A stretch of 64,000 nucleotides of DNA from Acidobacteriota bacterium (GCA_947470805.1 CANIVU010000014.1:56064-120063); one strand, 5' to 3'; shown: positions 1-7,599, counted from the stretch's first letter. The notes: generated from the sequence alone by a model not told the origin. Made by a program: numbers and translations.

Positions 1-229
1 CAGATAGGCAGCTTGCTCTGGACTCGGCGGCACGTCCAGCCGGTCCGAACTCTGAACGCTGTACAACCCGGTGGAAAGTGATTGGAAGCATCGATAGTGC
101 AGGACACTCGAGCTACTTAGGCGCTTCCAAACACTAACATACTTATACATAACTTAGTCCTTTTTTTAGCTCCAATCGCCCGCCAACTCGCCCGATCCCG
201 TCCGTTCCGGACCATCCTCGTCCAAAACC

Positions 230-622
230 TCAGCCCCTTCCCCTCCCCGCCCCCCAGGCACAAGGAGCCATCAACAAAATCGCCGACCACTGCGACCACG
301 TCGCCCCCGCGCTCTTCACCAGCGACACTGTCGCCCCCAACGCAATCAAACCCGTAACCACCCCCGCATGAACCGCACCCCGCGACGGCGCCAACCGCGC
401 CGCCACCACCCCGCCCAACCCCGCAAACACCATCCCATAAATCACCGCCAGGACCACGAACCACAACTCCTGAACAGCATGCGGATCCCGCCCGGCCACC
501 TTGAACAGCAACCCACCCGACACGGCAAAAACCGCGTATCCCAGCACAACGGCGACAACACTGCGTAGAAATGGCACACCCCAGAGTAACTCGATTCCGA
601 GCACTCGACAAAAGTCAGTCAC
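230..622 (-). CDS. small four-helix membrane protein, hypothetical
   Basis: The product is a 130-residue, very hydrophobic protein with about four membrane-spanning segments (roughly residues 17-40, 50-75, 82-100 and 108-125). It contains the phrase GRDPHA between the first two helices and GGVVAARLAP after the second. It resembles small uncharacterised inner-membrane proteins; no function is assigned. The listed start is a GTG at 622. A second GTG at about 577 (VPFLRSVV) begins just before the first helix and fits better as a true start. The C-terminus (GAGRGRG) is Gly/Arg-rich and looks truncated or frameshifted compared with a normal final helix. Confidence 0.6.
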   Translation of the reverse strand: MTDFCRVLGIELLWGVPFLRSVVAVVLGYAVFAVSGGLLFKVAGRDPHAVQELWFVVLAVIYGMVFAGLGGVVAARLAPSRGAVHAGVVTGLIALGATVSLVKSAGATWSQWSAILLMAPCAWGAGRGRG

Positions 623-711
623 AGCCCGGCAAAACTTATATCTCCCTTATTTGCAACACCGCCTTCCCGGAAAACCCCAAAAACGCTTGCGCCCCATGCT
701 AGCTTGAAATT

Positions 712-767
712 GGGGACGGAATACCGTCTCCCATAAAGGCCCACTGCCCACCAGCAGCGGGCCTTTT
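712..767 (+). promoter_or_regulatory. double hairpin upstream of the terminase-like cassette (leader, attenuator or element end)
   Basis: Two stem-loops stand side by side. The first (712-731) has an 8-bp stem (one G-U pair) around an AATA loop. The second (735-766) pairs AAAGGCCC and CTGC on the left with GCAG and GGGCCTTT on the right, with one mismatch and a CCACCA loop, and is followed by a further T. The second hairpin resembles an intrinsic terminator but lies upstream of the gene starting at 796. It may end upstream transcription, attenuate the cassette, or mark its boundary. Confidence 0.55.
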
Positions 768-795
768 GCCTATCCATACGGAAAGAGGAACGCAA

Positions 796-1503
796 ATGAC
801 GAAAGAAGAAAAAGCCCGAATCGCCCGCGAAAACGGCGCCAAATCAAAAGGCCCAACCACCCAGGAAGGCAAAGACCGCTCCCGAGCCAACGGCCTCAAA
901 ACCGGCGACCGCGCCACCACCCTCCGCCACCTCGCCCAGCCCCACCCCGGCATCCTCTGCAACGAGGACAGCCACGCCTTCTTCCAGCTCTTCCACAACT
1001 TAATCAAAACCTACAAACCCATCGGTCAATTAGCCACCGACATCGTGCGCGAAATCGCCATCGCCCGCACCGAAATCACCCGCACCCAGCACGTCAAAGC
1101 CGCCGCCTGGAACAAAACTATCCACCTCGAACAGGCCAAAGCCGCCCATCTCCCCACCGAACTCATCCCCGTCGAAACCGCCATCAACACCGGCCTCGCC
1201 ATGCTCAAATCCGACGCCCAGTTCGACCGCGCCATCGACCGCCTTTTCCGCCGCATCGTCGCCCTCGAAAAGCGCCTCATCCACGTCCAATCGCACTTCC
1301 CCGAACCCGAAGTCGATACCAACAACAACCAAACCAACCCCGATATCCCGCAACCCGAATCAAATGAACAACATGCCGAAAACGAAGAGGAGCCGCTCTA
1401 CACGGATGACCCCAGCCCCGCCACCCGCGAGGCCTACGAATTCTTCTTCCCCGGCCGAAAACTGATCGTGGTGCCCACCAAATCGGACCTCGATCCCAAC
1501 TAA
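796..1503 (+). CDS. NGAKSKGP-type protein, first gene of the terminase-like cassette
   Basis: This 235-residue hydrophilic protein begins with a short conserved-looking basic segment (GAKSKGPTTQEGKDRSRANG, residues about 15-34), a motif recurrent at the N-terminus of uncharacterised proteins in acidobacterial and other soil genomes. The middle (about 70-185) is predicted helical; the C-terminal 60 residues are acidic and low-complexity. I prefer the ATG at 796 over the upstream ATG at 766 because a GAAAGAGG ribosome-binding site sits just before it. The stop is 6 bp from the start of the terminase-like gene, so the two are very likely co-transcribed. By analogy with phage packaging the protein could be a small-subunit or DNA-binding partner, but that is inference from position only. 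Confidence 0.75.
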   Translation: MTKEEKARIARENGAKSKGPTTQEGKDRSRANGLKTGDRATTLRHLAQPHPGILCNEDSHAFFQLFHNLIKTYKPIGQLATDIVREIAIARTEITRTQHVKAAAWNKTIHLEQAKAAHLPTELIPVETAINTGLAMLKSDAQFDRAIDRLFRRIVALEKRLIHVQSHFPEPEVDTNNNQTNPDIPQPESNEQHAENEEEPLYTDDPSPATREAYEFFFPGRKLIVVPTKSDLDPN

Positions 1504-1509
1504 AACGCC

Positions 1510-2322
1510 ATGCGCTACCACTGGAAAACCGTCGAACCCAGCCAGTGGACAGCCGAAGTGTGCCCAAAAACCGAAACCCTGCCCAACCCCTCGAAGTGGG
1601 CCCAGGAAGCCTTCCACTTCACCCCCAACAAGATCCAGCGAACAGTGCTCGAAACAAAATCCAAGCGGTTAATCCTCTGCTGCAACCGCCAATGGGGCAA
1701 GAGCACAGTGATCGCTCTAAAGGCCCTCCACCACGCCCTGCAACACCCCAACGCGACCATCGTCGTCGTAAGCCGAACCGAAAAACAAGGCGGCGAATTA
1801 ATCGCAAGAGCCAAGGATTTCGCCAGCCTGCTAAGGATCCCCGACCGCCGCGTCCCCGGCTACCAGCACTCCGTGCAACTGCCCAACGGCAGCAAAATCT
1901 ATGCGATCTCGCACAGCACAGAAACCGCCCCCAGCCGCACCGCCGACGTGCTGATCTTCGACGAAGCCGCCGTAGTCTCCGACGCCGTGTTTTCGGTAAC
2001 GCTCCCCTTCGTAGCCAGAACCGGAGGAGCCGTCTGGATGCTGTCCACACCCAGAGGTCAAATCGGCTTCTTCTACAACTTCTGGCACGACAAGGACCCG
2101 CAGTGGACCCGGATCTTCAGCACAGTCGAAGACTGCCCGGAAATCCCAAAGGACTTCGTGGAACTCCACCGCAAAGGAGCCCCCCACCTGTTCCGCCAGG
2201 AGTTCTACTGCGAGTTCACCCCTGCCCCCGGCAGCCTGATTTCGCGAGACCGGCTCCAGTCGATGTTCGACCCAACGCTCGACGCCCGCAAACTCCCGCC
2301 CCTCCCCACCCGGAGGACGTGA
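1510..2322 (+). CDS. short terminase-large-subunit-like ATPase lacking the nuclease domain
   Basis: The protein resembles the ATPase half of phage terminase large subunits, which power DNA packaging. Visible motifs are a Walker A (NRQWGKST, residues 59-66), a Walker B (LIFDEA, 148-153) and a coupling-type motif (STPRGQIGFFY, about 179-189). It ends at 270 residues, shortly after the segment RQEFYCEF, where a full-length terminase of roughly 400-600 residues would continue into an RNase-H-like nuclease. No portal, capsid, protease or holin genes are nearby, so this is not a visible prophage. It follows the NGAKSKGP-type gene by 6 bp and is followed within 15 bp by a palindromic repeat. It may be a stand-alone module or a truncated remnant. 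Confidence 0.7.
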   Translation: MRYHWKTVEPSQWTAEVCPKTETLPNPSKWAQEAFHFTPNKIQRTVLETKSKRLILCCNRQWGKSTVIALKALHHALQHPNATIVVVSRTEKQGGELIARAKDFASLLRIPDRRVPGYQHSVQLPNGSKIYAISHSTETAPSRTADVLIFDEAAVVSDAVFSVTLPFVARTGGAVWMLSTPRGQIGFFYNFWHDKDPQWTRIFSTVEDCPEIPKDFVELHRKGAPHLFRQEFYCEFTPAPGSLISRDRLQSMFDPTLDARKLPPLPTRRT

Positions 2323-2334
2323 GCAGACACCCCG

Positions 2335-2386
2335 CTTGTCCAAGAACGGAGCTTGCCCGCCAAAGCCCGAAGGGCGACGGTGGGTC
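2335..2386 (+). repeat. REP-like palindromic repeat, copy A
   Basis: This 52-bp unit matches copy C (4301-4352) at 44 of 52 positions when aligned by eye. Its core is a hairpin with inner arms AGCCC and GGGCG around a short loop, flanked by partly complementary GCCC/GGTGGG outer arms. It lies directly after the terminase-like gene. Confidence 0.65.
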
Positions 2387-2524
2387 ACACGGACGCGCCA
2401 CAACCGGGAAAAGGCGGAAGGCCTCAATCGACTCCCCGGAGCCGCGATCTTGCTAACACCATCGCCGCCGGCCCGGAAACGCTCTTTGAAAACTAAATAT
2501 CAATAACTCTCAAGGCCAATGCTC

Positions 2525-2558
2525 GCCTACCCGGAGTATCTCAAAAACCCGGGTAGGC
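2525..2558. repeat. 10-bp perfect inverted repeat
   Basis: GCCTACCCGG and its exact complement CCGGGTAGGC are separated by 14 bp. It could form a stem-loop or serve as a binding site; nothing else marks its role. Confidence 0.5.
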
Positions 2559-2781
2559 ACGGGACGGAAGGGCATTCCCCGGAACGCCCCAGTTTCATCC
2601 GCAGAGGTGTCCGCACCCGGACGGACGATAGAGTTGACACCGGAAAAGGACACCCCGGTGGCGCGTTTTCGCGCACCGCAATCAGTGCGCAAACGACCTC
2701 AAACGACTCCGCCATACCGCCTTGAAGTACGAAAAGCCCGCAGCCCTCACCACCACCGCAGCCCGCAAGCGCAAGGACCGG

Positions 2782-2816
2782 GCTCGCCCCCCGAAGCCCA
2801 AAGGGCGAAGGGGGGA
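2782..2816 (+). repeat. REP-like palindromic repeat, copy B (core only)
   Basis: The core reads as a symmetrical nested hairpin: CCCCCC-GAA-GCCC-AAA-GGGC-GAA-GGGGGG. It corresponds to the 3' two-thirds of copies A and C. It lies just before the DinB gene. Confidence 0.6.
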
Positions 2817-2830
2817 ACTACCATAAAACC

Positions 2831-3319
2831 ATGGAACCCTGGCTCTCCGGCGCCCACGCCGCCCTCGCGCCCATCCCGCGCCTCCTCCGCTGCTCGCTCG
2901 ACCAATCCGCAGCCGACATCCACCATTGGACCGCCAGCCTAACGAGCGAACAAATCTGGCAAACCCAATCGACAGCCGGCTCCATCGGATTCCAACTCCG
3001 CCACCTCGCCGGCTCCGTCGACCGCCTCATCAACTACGCCAACGGCCAGCCCCTGACCGCCGAACAACTCCAATTCCTCAAAGCCGAAGCCACCCCCGGA
3101 GCCACCAAGGACCAACTGATAGACGCCCTCGAAGCAGCCTACGAAACCGCCCACCAATTCGCCCAGCAAGCCCAGGACTTCGAAGCCCCCCGCTACATCG
3201 GCCGCCAGCGCCTCGAAACCCCGCTCGGCGTCTTGCTCGCCCACATCGCCGAGCACACCCAACGCCATACCGGTCAATTGATCGTACTCTGCAAATTCGC
3301 CTATAGCTCCGATAGGTAA
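2831..3319 (+). CDS. DinB-family protein
   Basis: This 162-residue protein fits the DinB/YfiT four-helix-bundle family, metal-binding proteins often acting as thiol-dependent transferases or found in stress responses. The expected histidine triad is present: H58 (FQLRHLAG) and H138/H142 (HIAEH), with a further H146. Length is typical. The start ATG at 2831 lies directly after a REP-like repeat with only a weak ribosome-binding site. It is 42 bp upstream of the oxyR-like gene in the same direction, so co-transcription with a redox regulator is plausible. The substrate cannot be told from sequence. Confidence 0.85.
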   Translation: MEPWLSGAHAALAPIPRLLRCSLDQSAADIHHWTASLTSEQIWQTQSTAGSIGFQLRHLAGSVDRLINYANGQPLTAEQLQFLKAEATPGATKDQLIDALEAAYETAHQFAQQAQDFEAPRYIGRQRLETPLGVLLAHIAEHTQRHTGQLIVLCKFAYSSDR

Positions 3320-3361
3320 ATCGATCACCCCCGCCCGTGCATCAAAGGGAAAATAGAGACG

Positions 3362-4249
3362 ATGGATCTGCACCAGCTTCGCTACTTCCTCACCCTCGCC
3401 CGCACCGGCAGTTTCGTCCGCGCCGCCGAAGAGGAAAACGTCGCCCAGCCGTCGCTCTCCCAACAGATCAAGAAGCTCGAAACCTCCTTGGGCGTCCCGC
3501 TGTTTGACCGCCTCGGCCGCTGCGTTCGACTCACCCATTACGGCGAAGCCCTCGTCCCCCGCGCCGAAGACATCCTCCGCACCGTCGGCGAAACGAAGAA
3601 GGAGATGGCCAGCCTCCAATGCCCCGACAGCGGCAAACTCGCCGTCGGCGTTATCCCGACCATCCTCCCCTACGCCATGGCCCGCCCCATGGCCGCCTTC
3701 CGCGACGCCGCCCCCCAGGTCCAACTCGACATCCAGGAAGGCACCACCGACCAACTCCTCAACCGCCTCCGTTTAGGCAAGCTCGACATCGCCATCCTCG
3801 CCCTGCCCATCAAGCAACCCGAGATCGTCTGCGCCGAGCTCTTCCGCGAACCGCTCCTGGTCGCCGTTCCCGAAGCCCATCCGCTGGCCAGCCGTCCCAG
3901 CCTCGCCGTCCCTCAGCTCCTAACCGAGCGCATGCTCCTCCTCCGCGAAGGCCACTGCCTCCGCGACGACGTGCTGACAGTCTGCAACCGCGCCAACGTC
4001 CAGTTCCAACAGGTCTTCGAAAGCGATCACCTGGCGTCGATCTTCTCCCTCGTCGCCAACGGCTTCGGCATCAGCATCGTGCCCGCCCTCGCCGCCGCCG
4101 AAGCCCGCGGCTGCGCCCTCATCCCGCTCGAGCCCAAGGGCATCCGCAAGATCGGCTACGCCCAAGTCCGAGGCCACCACGCCCTGCCCGTCCAGAAGCG
4201 CTTCATCGCCTTCCTGAAATCCACCACCTGGCTCCCAACGAATTCATAG
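3362..4249 (+). CDS. oxyR: OxyR-like LysR-family peroxide sensor
   Basis: This is a LysR-type transcription factor with an N-terminal winged HTH (residues 1-60, including AAEEENVAQPSLSQQIKKLE) and a periplasmic-binding-protein-like sensor domain. Specific OxyR features are visible: the segment GHCLRDDVLTVC places cysteines at 199 and 208, the same numbers and spacing as the redox pair of the E. coli protein, and IPT puts a threonine at 100. It should therefore sense hydrogen peroxide by disulfide formation and regulate antioxidant genes. The 295-residue length is close to the family norm. No catalase or peroxiredoxin gene is adjacent; the neighbours are DinB upstream and a converging protease gene downstream. 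Confidence 0.88.
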   Translation: MDLHQLRYFLTLARTGSFVRAAEEENVAQPSLSQQIKKLETSLGVPLFDRLGRCVRLTHYGEALVPRAEDILRTVGETKKEMASLQCPDSGKLAVGVIPTILPYAMARPMAAFRDAAPQVQLDIQEGTTDQLLNRLRLGKLDIAILALPIKQPEIVCAELFREPLLVAVPEAHPLASRPSLAVPQLLTERMLLLREGHCLRDDVLTVCNRANVQFQQVFESDHLASIFSLVANGFGISIVPALAAAEARGCALIPLEPKGIRKIGYAQVRGHHALPVQKRFIAFLKSTTWLPTNS

Positions 4250-4300
4250 CCCTCACCGCCCACGCAGCCAACATCGCGGGCCGCCCCAACGCGAACTCCG

Positions 4301-4352
4301 CTCGTCCGAGAACAGTGCTTGCCCACCCTAGCCCGCAGGGCGACGGTGGGTC
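4301..4352 (+). repeat. REP-like palindromic repeat, copy C
   Basis: This 52-bp unit is a second copy of the repeat at 2335-2386. The core pairs CCCACC with GGTGGG and GCCC with GGGC around GCA. It sits between the convergent ends of the oxyR-like gene and the HtrA-like gene and could act as a shared terminator. Confidence 0.65.
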
Positions 4353-4429
4353 CCGAGACGCGACACCAGCCCGCAGATACCACGGTGCCGGGGACCCGCC
4401 GAAGCAAATCCCCAGCCCCCCACGAACCC

Positions 4430-5578
4430 CTATAGCCCGTCGTCCGGAGCCTCGCCCAACGTCACGGTGACCTTCATGCTCCGGCCACTACGGAACACCG
4501 TCAGCTCCATGACATCACCAGCCCGCTTCTTCGCCAGCGCCGTCGCAATCGCGTCCCGCGTCTCGCACGGCCGGCCATCGATCGCCATGATCAAATCGCC
4601 GCCCACGCCCACTTCGTAGTTCCCGATAATGGCAAACTCGCGAGGCCCTTTAATCCCGGCCCGCTCCGCCGCCGTCCCGCGCTGCACACTCTGCACCAGC
4701 AACCCGCCATCGGCCGGCAACCGCAGCGCCTGCGCCCACTCGCCCTGCACCAGAATCGTCTGGACGCCAAAGAACGGACGCTTAAAGCTCTTCCCCGCCC
4801 TGTAGTCGGTCAGCATCGTCTTCGCCTTGGCAATCGGCATCGCAAAACCAATGCCAATGTTCCCATTCGGCCCGTAAATCGCCGTGTTAATCCCGATCAC
4901 CGCACCTTGGGAATCCAACAGCGGCCCGCCCGAATTGCCCGGGTTAATCGCCGCATCGGTCTGCACCATGCCTTCCAACTCGCGGTTGCCCTCGTCCCGG
5001 ATCGTCCGGTTCAGACTGCTGATGATCCCGGTCGTCAACGTCCCGTCCAACCCGAACGGATTCCCAATCGCCAGCACCTTCTGCCCCACCTGCAGATTGT
5101 CCGACTCGCCCAGCCGCAAAAACGGCAGCTTCTTCCGCGGCGCAATCCGCAGCAAGCCCAGATCGTTCCCCGGATCCTTCGCCAGCACCTCGGCGTCGTA
5201 CTTGGTTTGATCGCTGAACGTGACCACGATCTTCTGCCCGCCGGCCAGCACGTGGTTGTTGGTGAGAATAAGACCCTTCTCCCCGTCAATCACAAACCCC
5301 GACCCCGTCTCGCGGCTCGGAATCAGCTCCGAAAACCACCCCCGCCGGTACACCGTGCTCGAGATGTTCACCGTTGCCGATCGAGCCTGCTTGTAGATGT
5401 CAATGTTGTTGAGCTCATCGGAACTCAACCCCGCCCCGCTGACCTTCGCCTCCTGGAACAACGGCGTGTCCCGCAGGCTCCCCGACGCCGGCAGAAACCG
5501 GTTCTTCGCCACGGTCGTCAGGTACACAAACGCGCCGGCGAACAGCCCGGCCATGATGAGATAACGGAAGCGCTTCAT
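4430..5578 (-). CDS. HtrA/Deg-type membrane-anchored serine protease with one PDZ domain
   Basis: The 382-residue protein has an N-terminal membrane anchor (about residues 6-22), a trypsin-like S1C domain and a single C-terminal PDZ domain (about 270-370). The catalytic triad is complete: H109 (TNNHVL), D139 (GNDLGLL) and S216 (GNSGGPL). One PDZ plus an anchor resembles DegS-type organisation, although DegS, DegP and DegQ cannot be separated from sequence alone. It should act in the periplasm on misfolded or signalling substrates. Its ATG overlaps the coaE stop by four bases, placing it last in the folD-orf-coaE operon. Confidence 0.88.
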   Translation of the reverse strand: MKRFRYLIMAGLFAGAFVYLTTVAKNRFLPASGSLRDTPLFQEAKVSGAGLSSDELNNIDIYKQARSATVNISSTVYRRGWFSELIPSRETGSGFVIDGEKGLILTNNHVLAGGQKIVVTFSDQTKYDAEVLAKDPGNDLGLLRIAPRKKLPFLRLGESDNLQVGQKVLAIGNPFGLDGTLTTGIISSLNRTIRDEGNRELEGMVQTDAAINPGNSGGPLLDSQGAVIGINTAIYGPNGNIGIGFAMPIAKAKTMLTDYRAGKSFKRPFFGVQTILVQGEWAQALRLPADGGLLVQSVQRGTAAERAGIKGPREFAIIGNYEVGVGGDLIMAIDGRPCETRDAIATALAKKRAGDVMELTVFRSGRSMKVTVTLGEAPDDGL

Positions 5579-6174
5579 AGGCCTCTGAGTTGATTATAAA
5601 CGTCCACGGTTTGCCGCCGCGAGTCGTCGAACGACACCGACGTATCTATGACGTAATCAGCGACCTTTCGTTTCTCGGCGTCCGAAAACTGCCGCGCCAA
5701 CCGCGCCTCGGTTTCCTCACGCGTCCAACCGCTGCGAGCCATCGCGCGCGCCACCTGCAACTCCCGCCCGCACACGGTCACGACGACCTTATCGAACCGC
5801 CGCCAGGCGCCCGTCTCCACGTAAATCGCGGCCTCGCAGATAACAATCGCGCCAGGATCCGCCGCCGCGATCGCCGCCACCCGCTCCTGCCGCAGAGCCT
5901 CCACCGCCGGGTGGACGATCGCATTCAGAGCCTCCAACCTGGCCGCGTCCGGAAACACGATGGCCCCCAGACGGCGCCGGTCGATGCTGCCATCCGCGCC
6001 CAGGATCCCCTCCCCGAACAGCGCCACCACCGGCCCGAACGCCGCCGCGCCCGGCAGCAGCGTCTCATGTCCCAAACGGTCGGCCTCCAGCCGGTAACAG
6101 CCCAGCTCTTCGAAGACGGAGCCGACATAACCCTTCCCCGTCGCCATCCCGCCCGTAAGCGCCACTTGCAGCAT
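5575..6174 (-). CDS. coaE: dephospho-CoA kinase
   Basis: The product phosphorylates dephospho-CoA, the last step of coenzyme A synthesis in the cytoplasm. The 199-residue length and overall pattern match the family: an N-terminal P-loop (GGMATGKG, residues 8-15), then LEADRLGHE, IVHPAV and a C-terminal helix ending YNQLRGL. Two positions are unusual. The P-loop ends GKG where GKS or GKT is normal, and the usual DAD after the first helix is EAD. The ATG overlaps the stop of the upstream small ORF (TGATG), and the stop overlaps the protease start (ATGA), so the genes are translationally coupled. Confidence 0.88.
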   Translation of the reverse strand: MLQVALTGGMATGKGYVGSVFEELGCYRLEADRLGHETLLPGAAAFGPVVALFGEGILGADGSIDRRRLGAIVFPDAARLEALNAIVHPAVEALRQERVAAIAAADPGAIVICEAAIYVETGAWRRFDKVVVTVCGRELQVARAMARSGWTREETEARLARQFSDAEKRKVADYVIDTSVSFDDSRRQTVDVYNQLRGL

Positions 6175-6629
6175 CAGCCCAAACCCTCCACGCTCGGCAT
6201 CGGCACCACCACCCGCGCCGCGCCGCCAGCCAAGGCCTCAGCCCCGAAACAGTACCCTGTGCAGTCGCCCGCGCCCCCGCACACCGTACCGTCAGCCAAC
6301 GCCGGCAACCAGCCGCCCGCACGACAGACCAAGCCGCGCAGACATCGGCCACTCACCCGGCCCCGCAGCCCGTCCGCCCGGGCCACTGCCCCGCACCCAC
6401 ATCCCATCCAGCCGCACCCACGACAGACCAAGCCGCGCAGCCATCGGTCTCTCACCCGGCCCCGCAGCCCGTCCTCCCGGGCCACTGCCCCGCACCCACA
6501 TCCCATCCAGCCAAGTCCACCTCGATCCGAAGCGCCAGCCGGCCAGTCGCCCGCTCCGCGCACCTCGCCAACGGACCACCGGGCACCCGCGACGCGCAAC
6601 TCACCGCCAACCCTGCCCGCCGCCCGCAT
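6174..6629 (-). CDS. uncharacterised ORF with a 33-residue tandem duplication, between folD and coaE
   Basis: This 151-residue frame is supported mainly by position. Its ATG overlaps the folD stop and its stop overlaps the coaE start, both as TGATG, and high GC at third positions agrees. The middle contains two copies of a 33-residue unit (GWMGCGCGAVAR and LRGRV plus LRGLVCR in each), produced by the 99-bp direct repeat at 6322-6512. The protein is rich in Gly, Arg and Cys with no domain I recognise. Another frame on the same strand also stays open across both copies and translates to LDGMWVRGSGPGGRAAG, so the true frame is uncertain and a frameshifted gene is possible. Confidence 0.45.
   Translation of the reverse strand: MRAAGRVGGELRVAGARWSVGEVRGAGDWPAGASDRGGLGWMGCGCGAVAREDGLRGRVRDRWLRGLVCRGCGWMGCGCGAVARADGLRGRVSGRCLRGLVCRAGGWLPALADGTVCGGAGDCTGYCFGAEALAGGAARVVVPMPSVEGLG
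6322..6512. repeat. 99-bp tandem direct repeat, two near-identical copies
   Basis: Copies start at 6322 and 6421. Over about 92 aligned bases they differ at about five positions. The period is a multiple of three, so reading frames continue through both copies. Confidence 0.85.
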
Positions 6630-7534
6630 CAGACCTGCCGGCGCTCAGCCGCCTCCACCGTGTTCACCATCAGCATGGCGATGGTCAACGGCCCCACGCC
6701 ACCGGGCACCGGCGTCCAGTGGCTCGACAACTCCGCGGCGTCATAGGGGTGCATATCGCCCACCAGCACGCTGCCCCGCTTGTCGAACGCCGCCACCTTG
6801 TCGCTGCCCTCGCCGAAGATCCGGACTACGTCCTCCCGCTTATCCAGCCGGTTGATCCCCACATCGATCATCACCGCGCCCGGCTTCATGTGCGCCCGCG
6901 TCAGCATCGCCGGCCGGCCAATCGCGCCCACCAGAATGTCGGCCCGCTGGCACTCCGCCGCCAGGTCCGCGGTCCGCGAATGACACACCGTCACCGTCGC
7001 ATGGGCATGCAGCAGCAGCATCGCCATCGGCTTGCCGACAATGTCGCTCCGGCCCACCACCACCGCATGCTTCCCGGCCACCGGAATCCCGGCCCGCCGC
7101 AGGAGCTCCATCACGCCCGACGGCGTGCACGGCCGCGGGCTCGGCCGGCCAATCGAGAGGTTCCCGACGTTGGTCGGATGGAACCCATCGACGTCCTTCT
7201 CCGGCGAGATCGCGTCCAGCACCCGCTGGGTATCGACGTGCTTCGGCAACGGCATCTGCACCAGAATCCCGTCGATCTCCGGCCGCGCGTTCAGCTCCTG
7301 GACGATGGCCAGTAGTTCGTCGGTCGAGATGTCAGCCGACGGGGTCAGCTTCTCGCTCACCATGCCCAGCTCCGCGCAGGTCTTCACCTTGCTGCCCACA
7401 TACACTTCACTCGCCGGATCATTGCCAACCAACACCACGGCCAAGCCGGGCTTCCGCGAGAGCTGAGCGATCCGTGGCTTCAGCTCCTCCAGAATCTCGT
7501 CGCGTACCCGCTTGCCGTCCAAAATTTGCGCCAT
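6629..7534 (-). CDS. folD: bifunctional methylene-THF dehydrogenase / cyclohydrolase
   Basis: FolD interconverts 5,10-methylene-, methenyl- and 10-formyl-tetrahydrofolate in one-carbon metabolism. The 301-residue protein carries the family signatures: Y45 with K49 (YVGSK) in the active site, DGILVQMPLP (about 88-97), PEKDVDGFHP (about 111-120) and the NADP-binding stretch GRSDIVGKPM (161-170), ending with PVPGGVGPLTIAML. It is the first gene of a leftward operon with the 151-residue ORF, coaE and the HtrA-like protease. It is divergent from the fucosidase-like gene; about 65 bp separate the two starts and must hold both promoters. Confidence 0.97.
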   Translation of the reverse strand: MAQILDGKRVRDEILEELKPRIAQLSRKPGLAVVLVGNDPASEVYVGSKVKTCAELGMVSEKLTPSADISTDELLAIVQELNARPEIDGILVQMPLPKHVDTQRVLDAISPEKDVDGFHPTNVGNLSIGRPSPRPCTPSGVMELLRRAGIPVAGKHAVVVGRSDIVGKPMAMLLLHAHATVTVCHSRTADLAAECQRADILVGAIGRPAMLTRAHMKPGAVMIDVGINRLDKREDVVRIFGEGSDKVAAFDKRGSVLVGDMHPYDAAELSSHWTPVPGGVGPLTIAMLMVNTVEAAERRQV

Positions 7535-7599
7535 GGCTCCATTATCGCCCCTTCCCTCCCGGCACTTCCAGGCGTATGCTGTCGGCCAAAGGCCGCTCC

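Larger units (their letters stand above)
2323..2830. other. 508-bp non-coding stretch with palindromic repeats
   Basis: No convincing gene is seen. The stretch holds two REP-like palindromes (2335-2386 and 2782-2816) and a perfect 10-bp inverted repeat (GCCTACCCGG at 2525-2534 with CCGGGTAGGC at 2549-2558). An AT-rich patch lies near 2485-2515. Short open frames here overlap one another, have biased composition and no clear ribosome-binding sites. Confidence 0.6.

Noticed and set aside
1..229. 3' end of a gene entering the window
   Set aside because: Two frames are open for only about 26 and 46 codons from the edge and neither shows a recognisable protein ending.
712..2322. Prophage
   Set aside because: Only a terminase-like ATPase and one unknown protein occur; no integrase, portal, capsid or tail gene was seen nearby.
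2470..2700. Possible CRISPR array or leader (AT-rich patch followed by short repeats)
   Set aside because: No regularly spaced direct repeats and no cas genes were found; only a single inverted repeat is present.
5590..6855. Plus-strand 421-codon open frame across coaE and the 99-bp repeat
   Set aside because: It is antisense to coaE and folD, Arg/Pro/His-rich, and has no recognisable motif.
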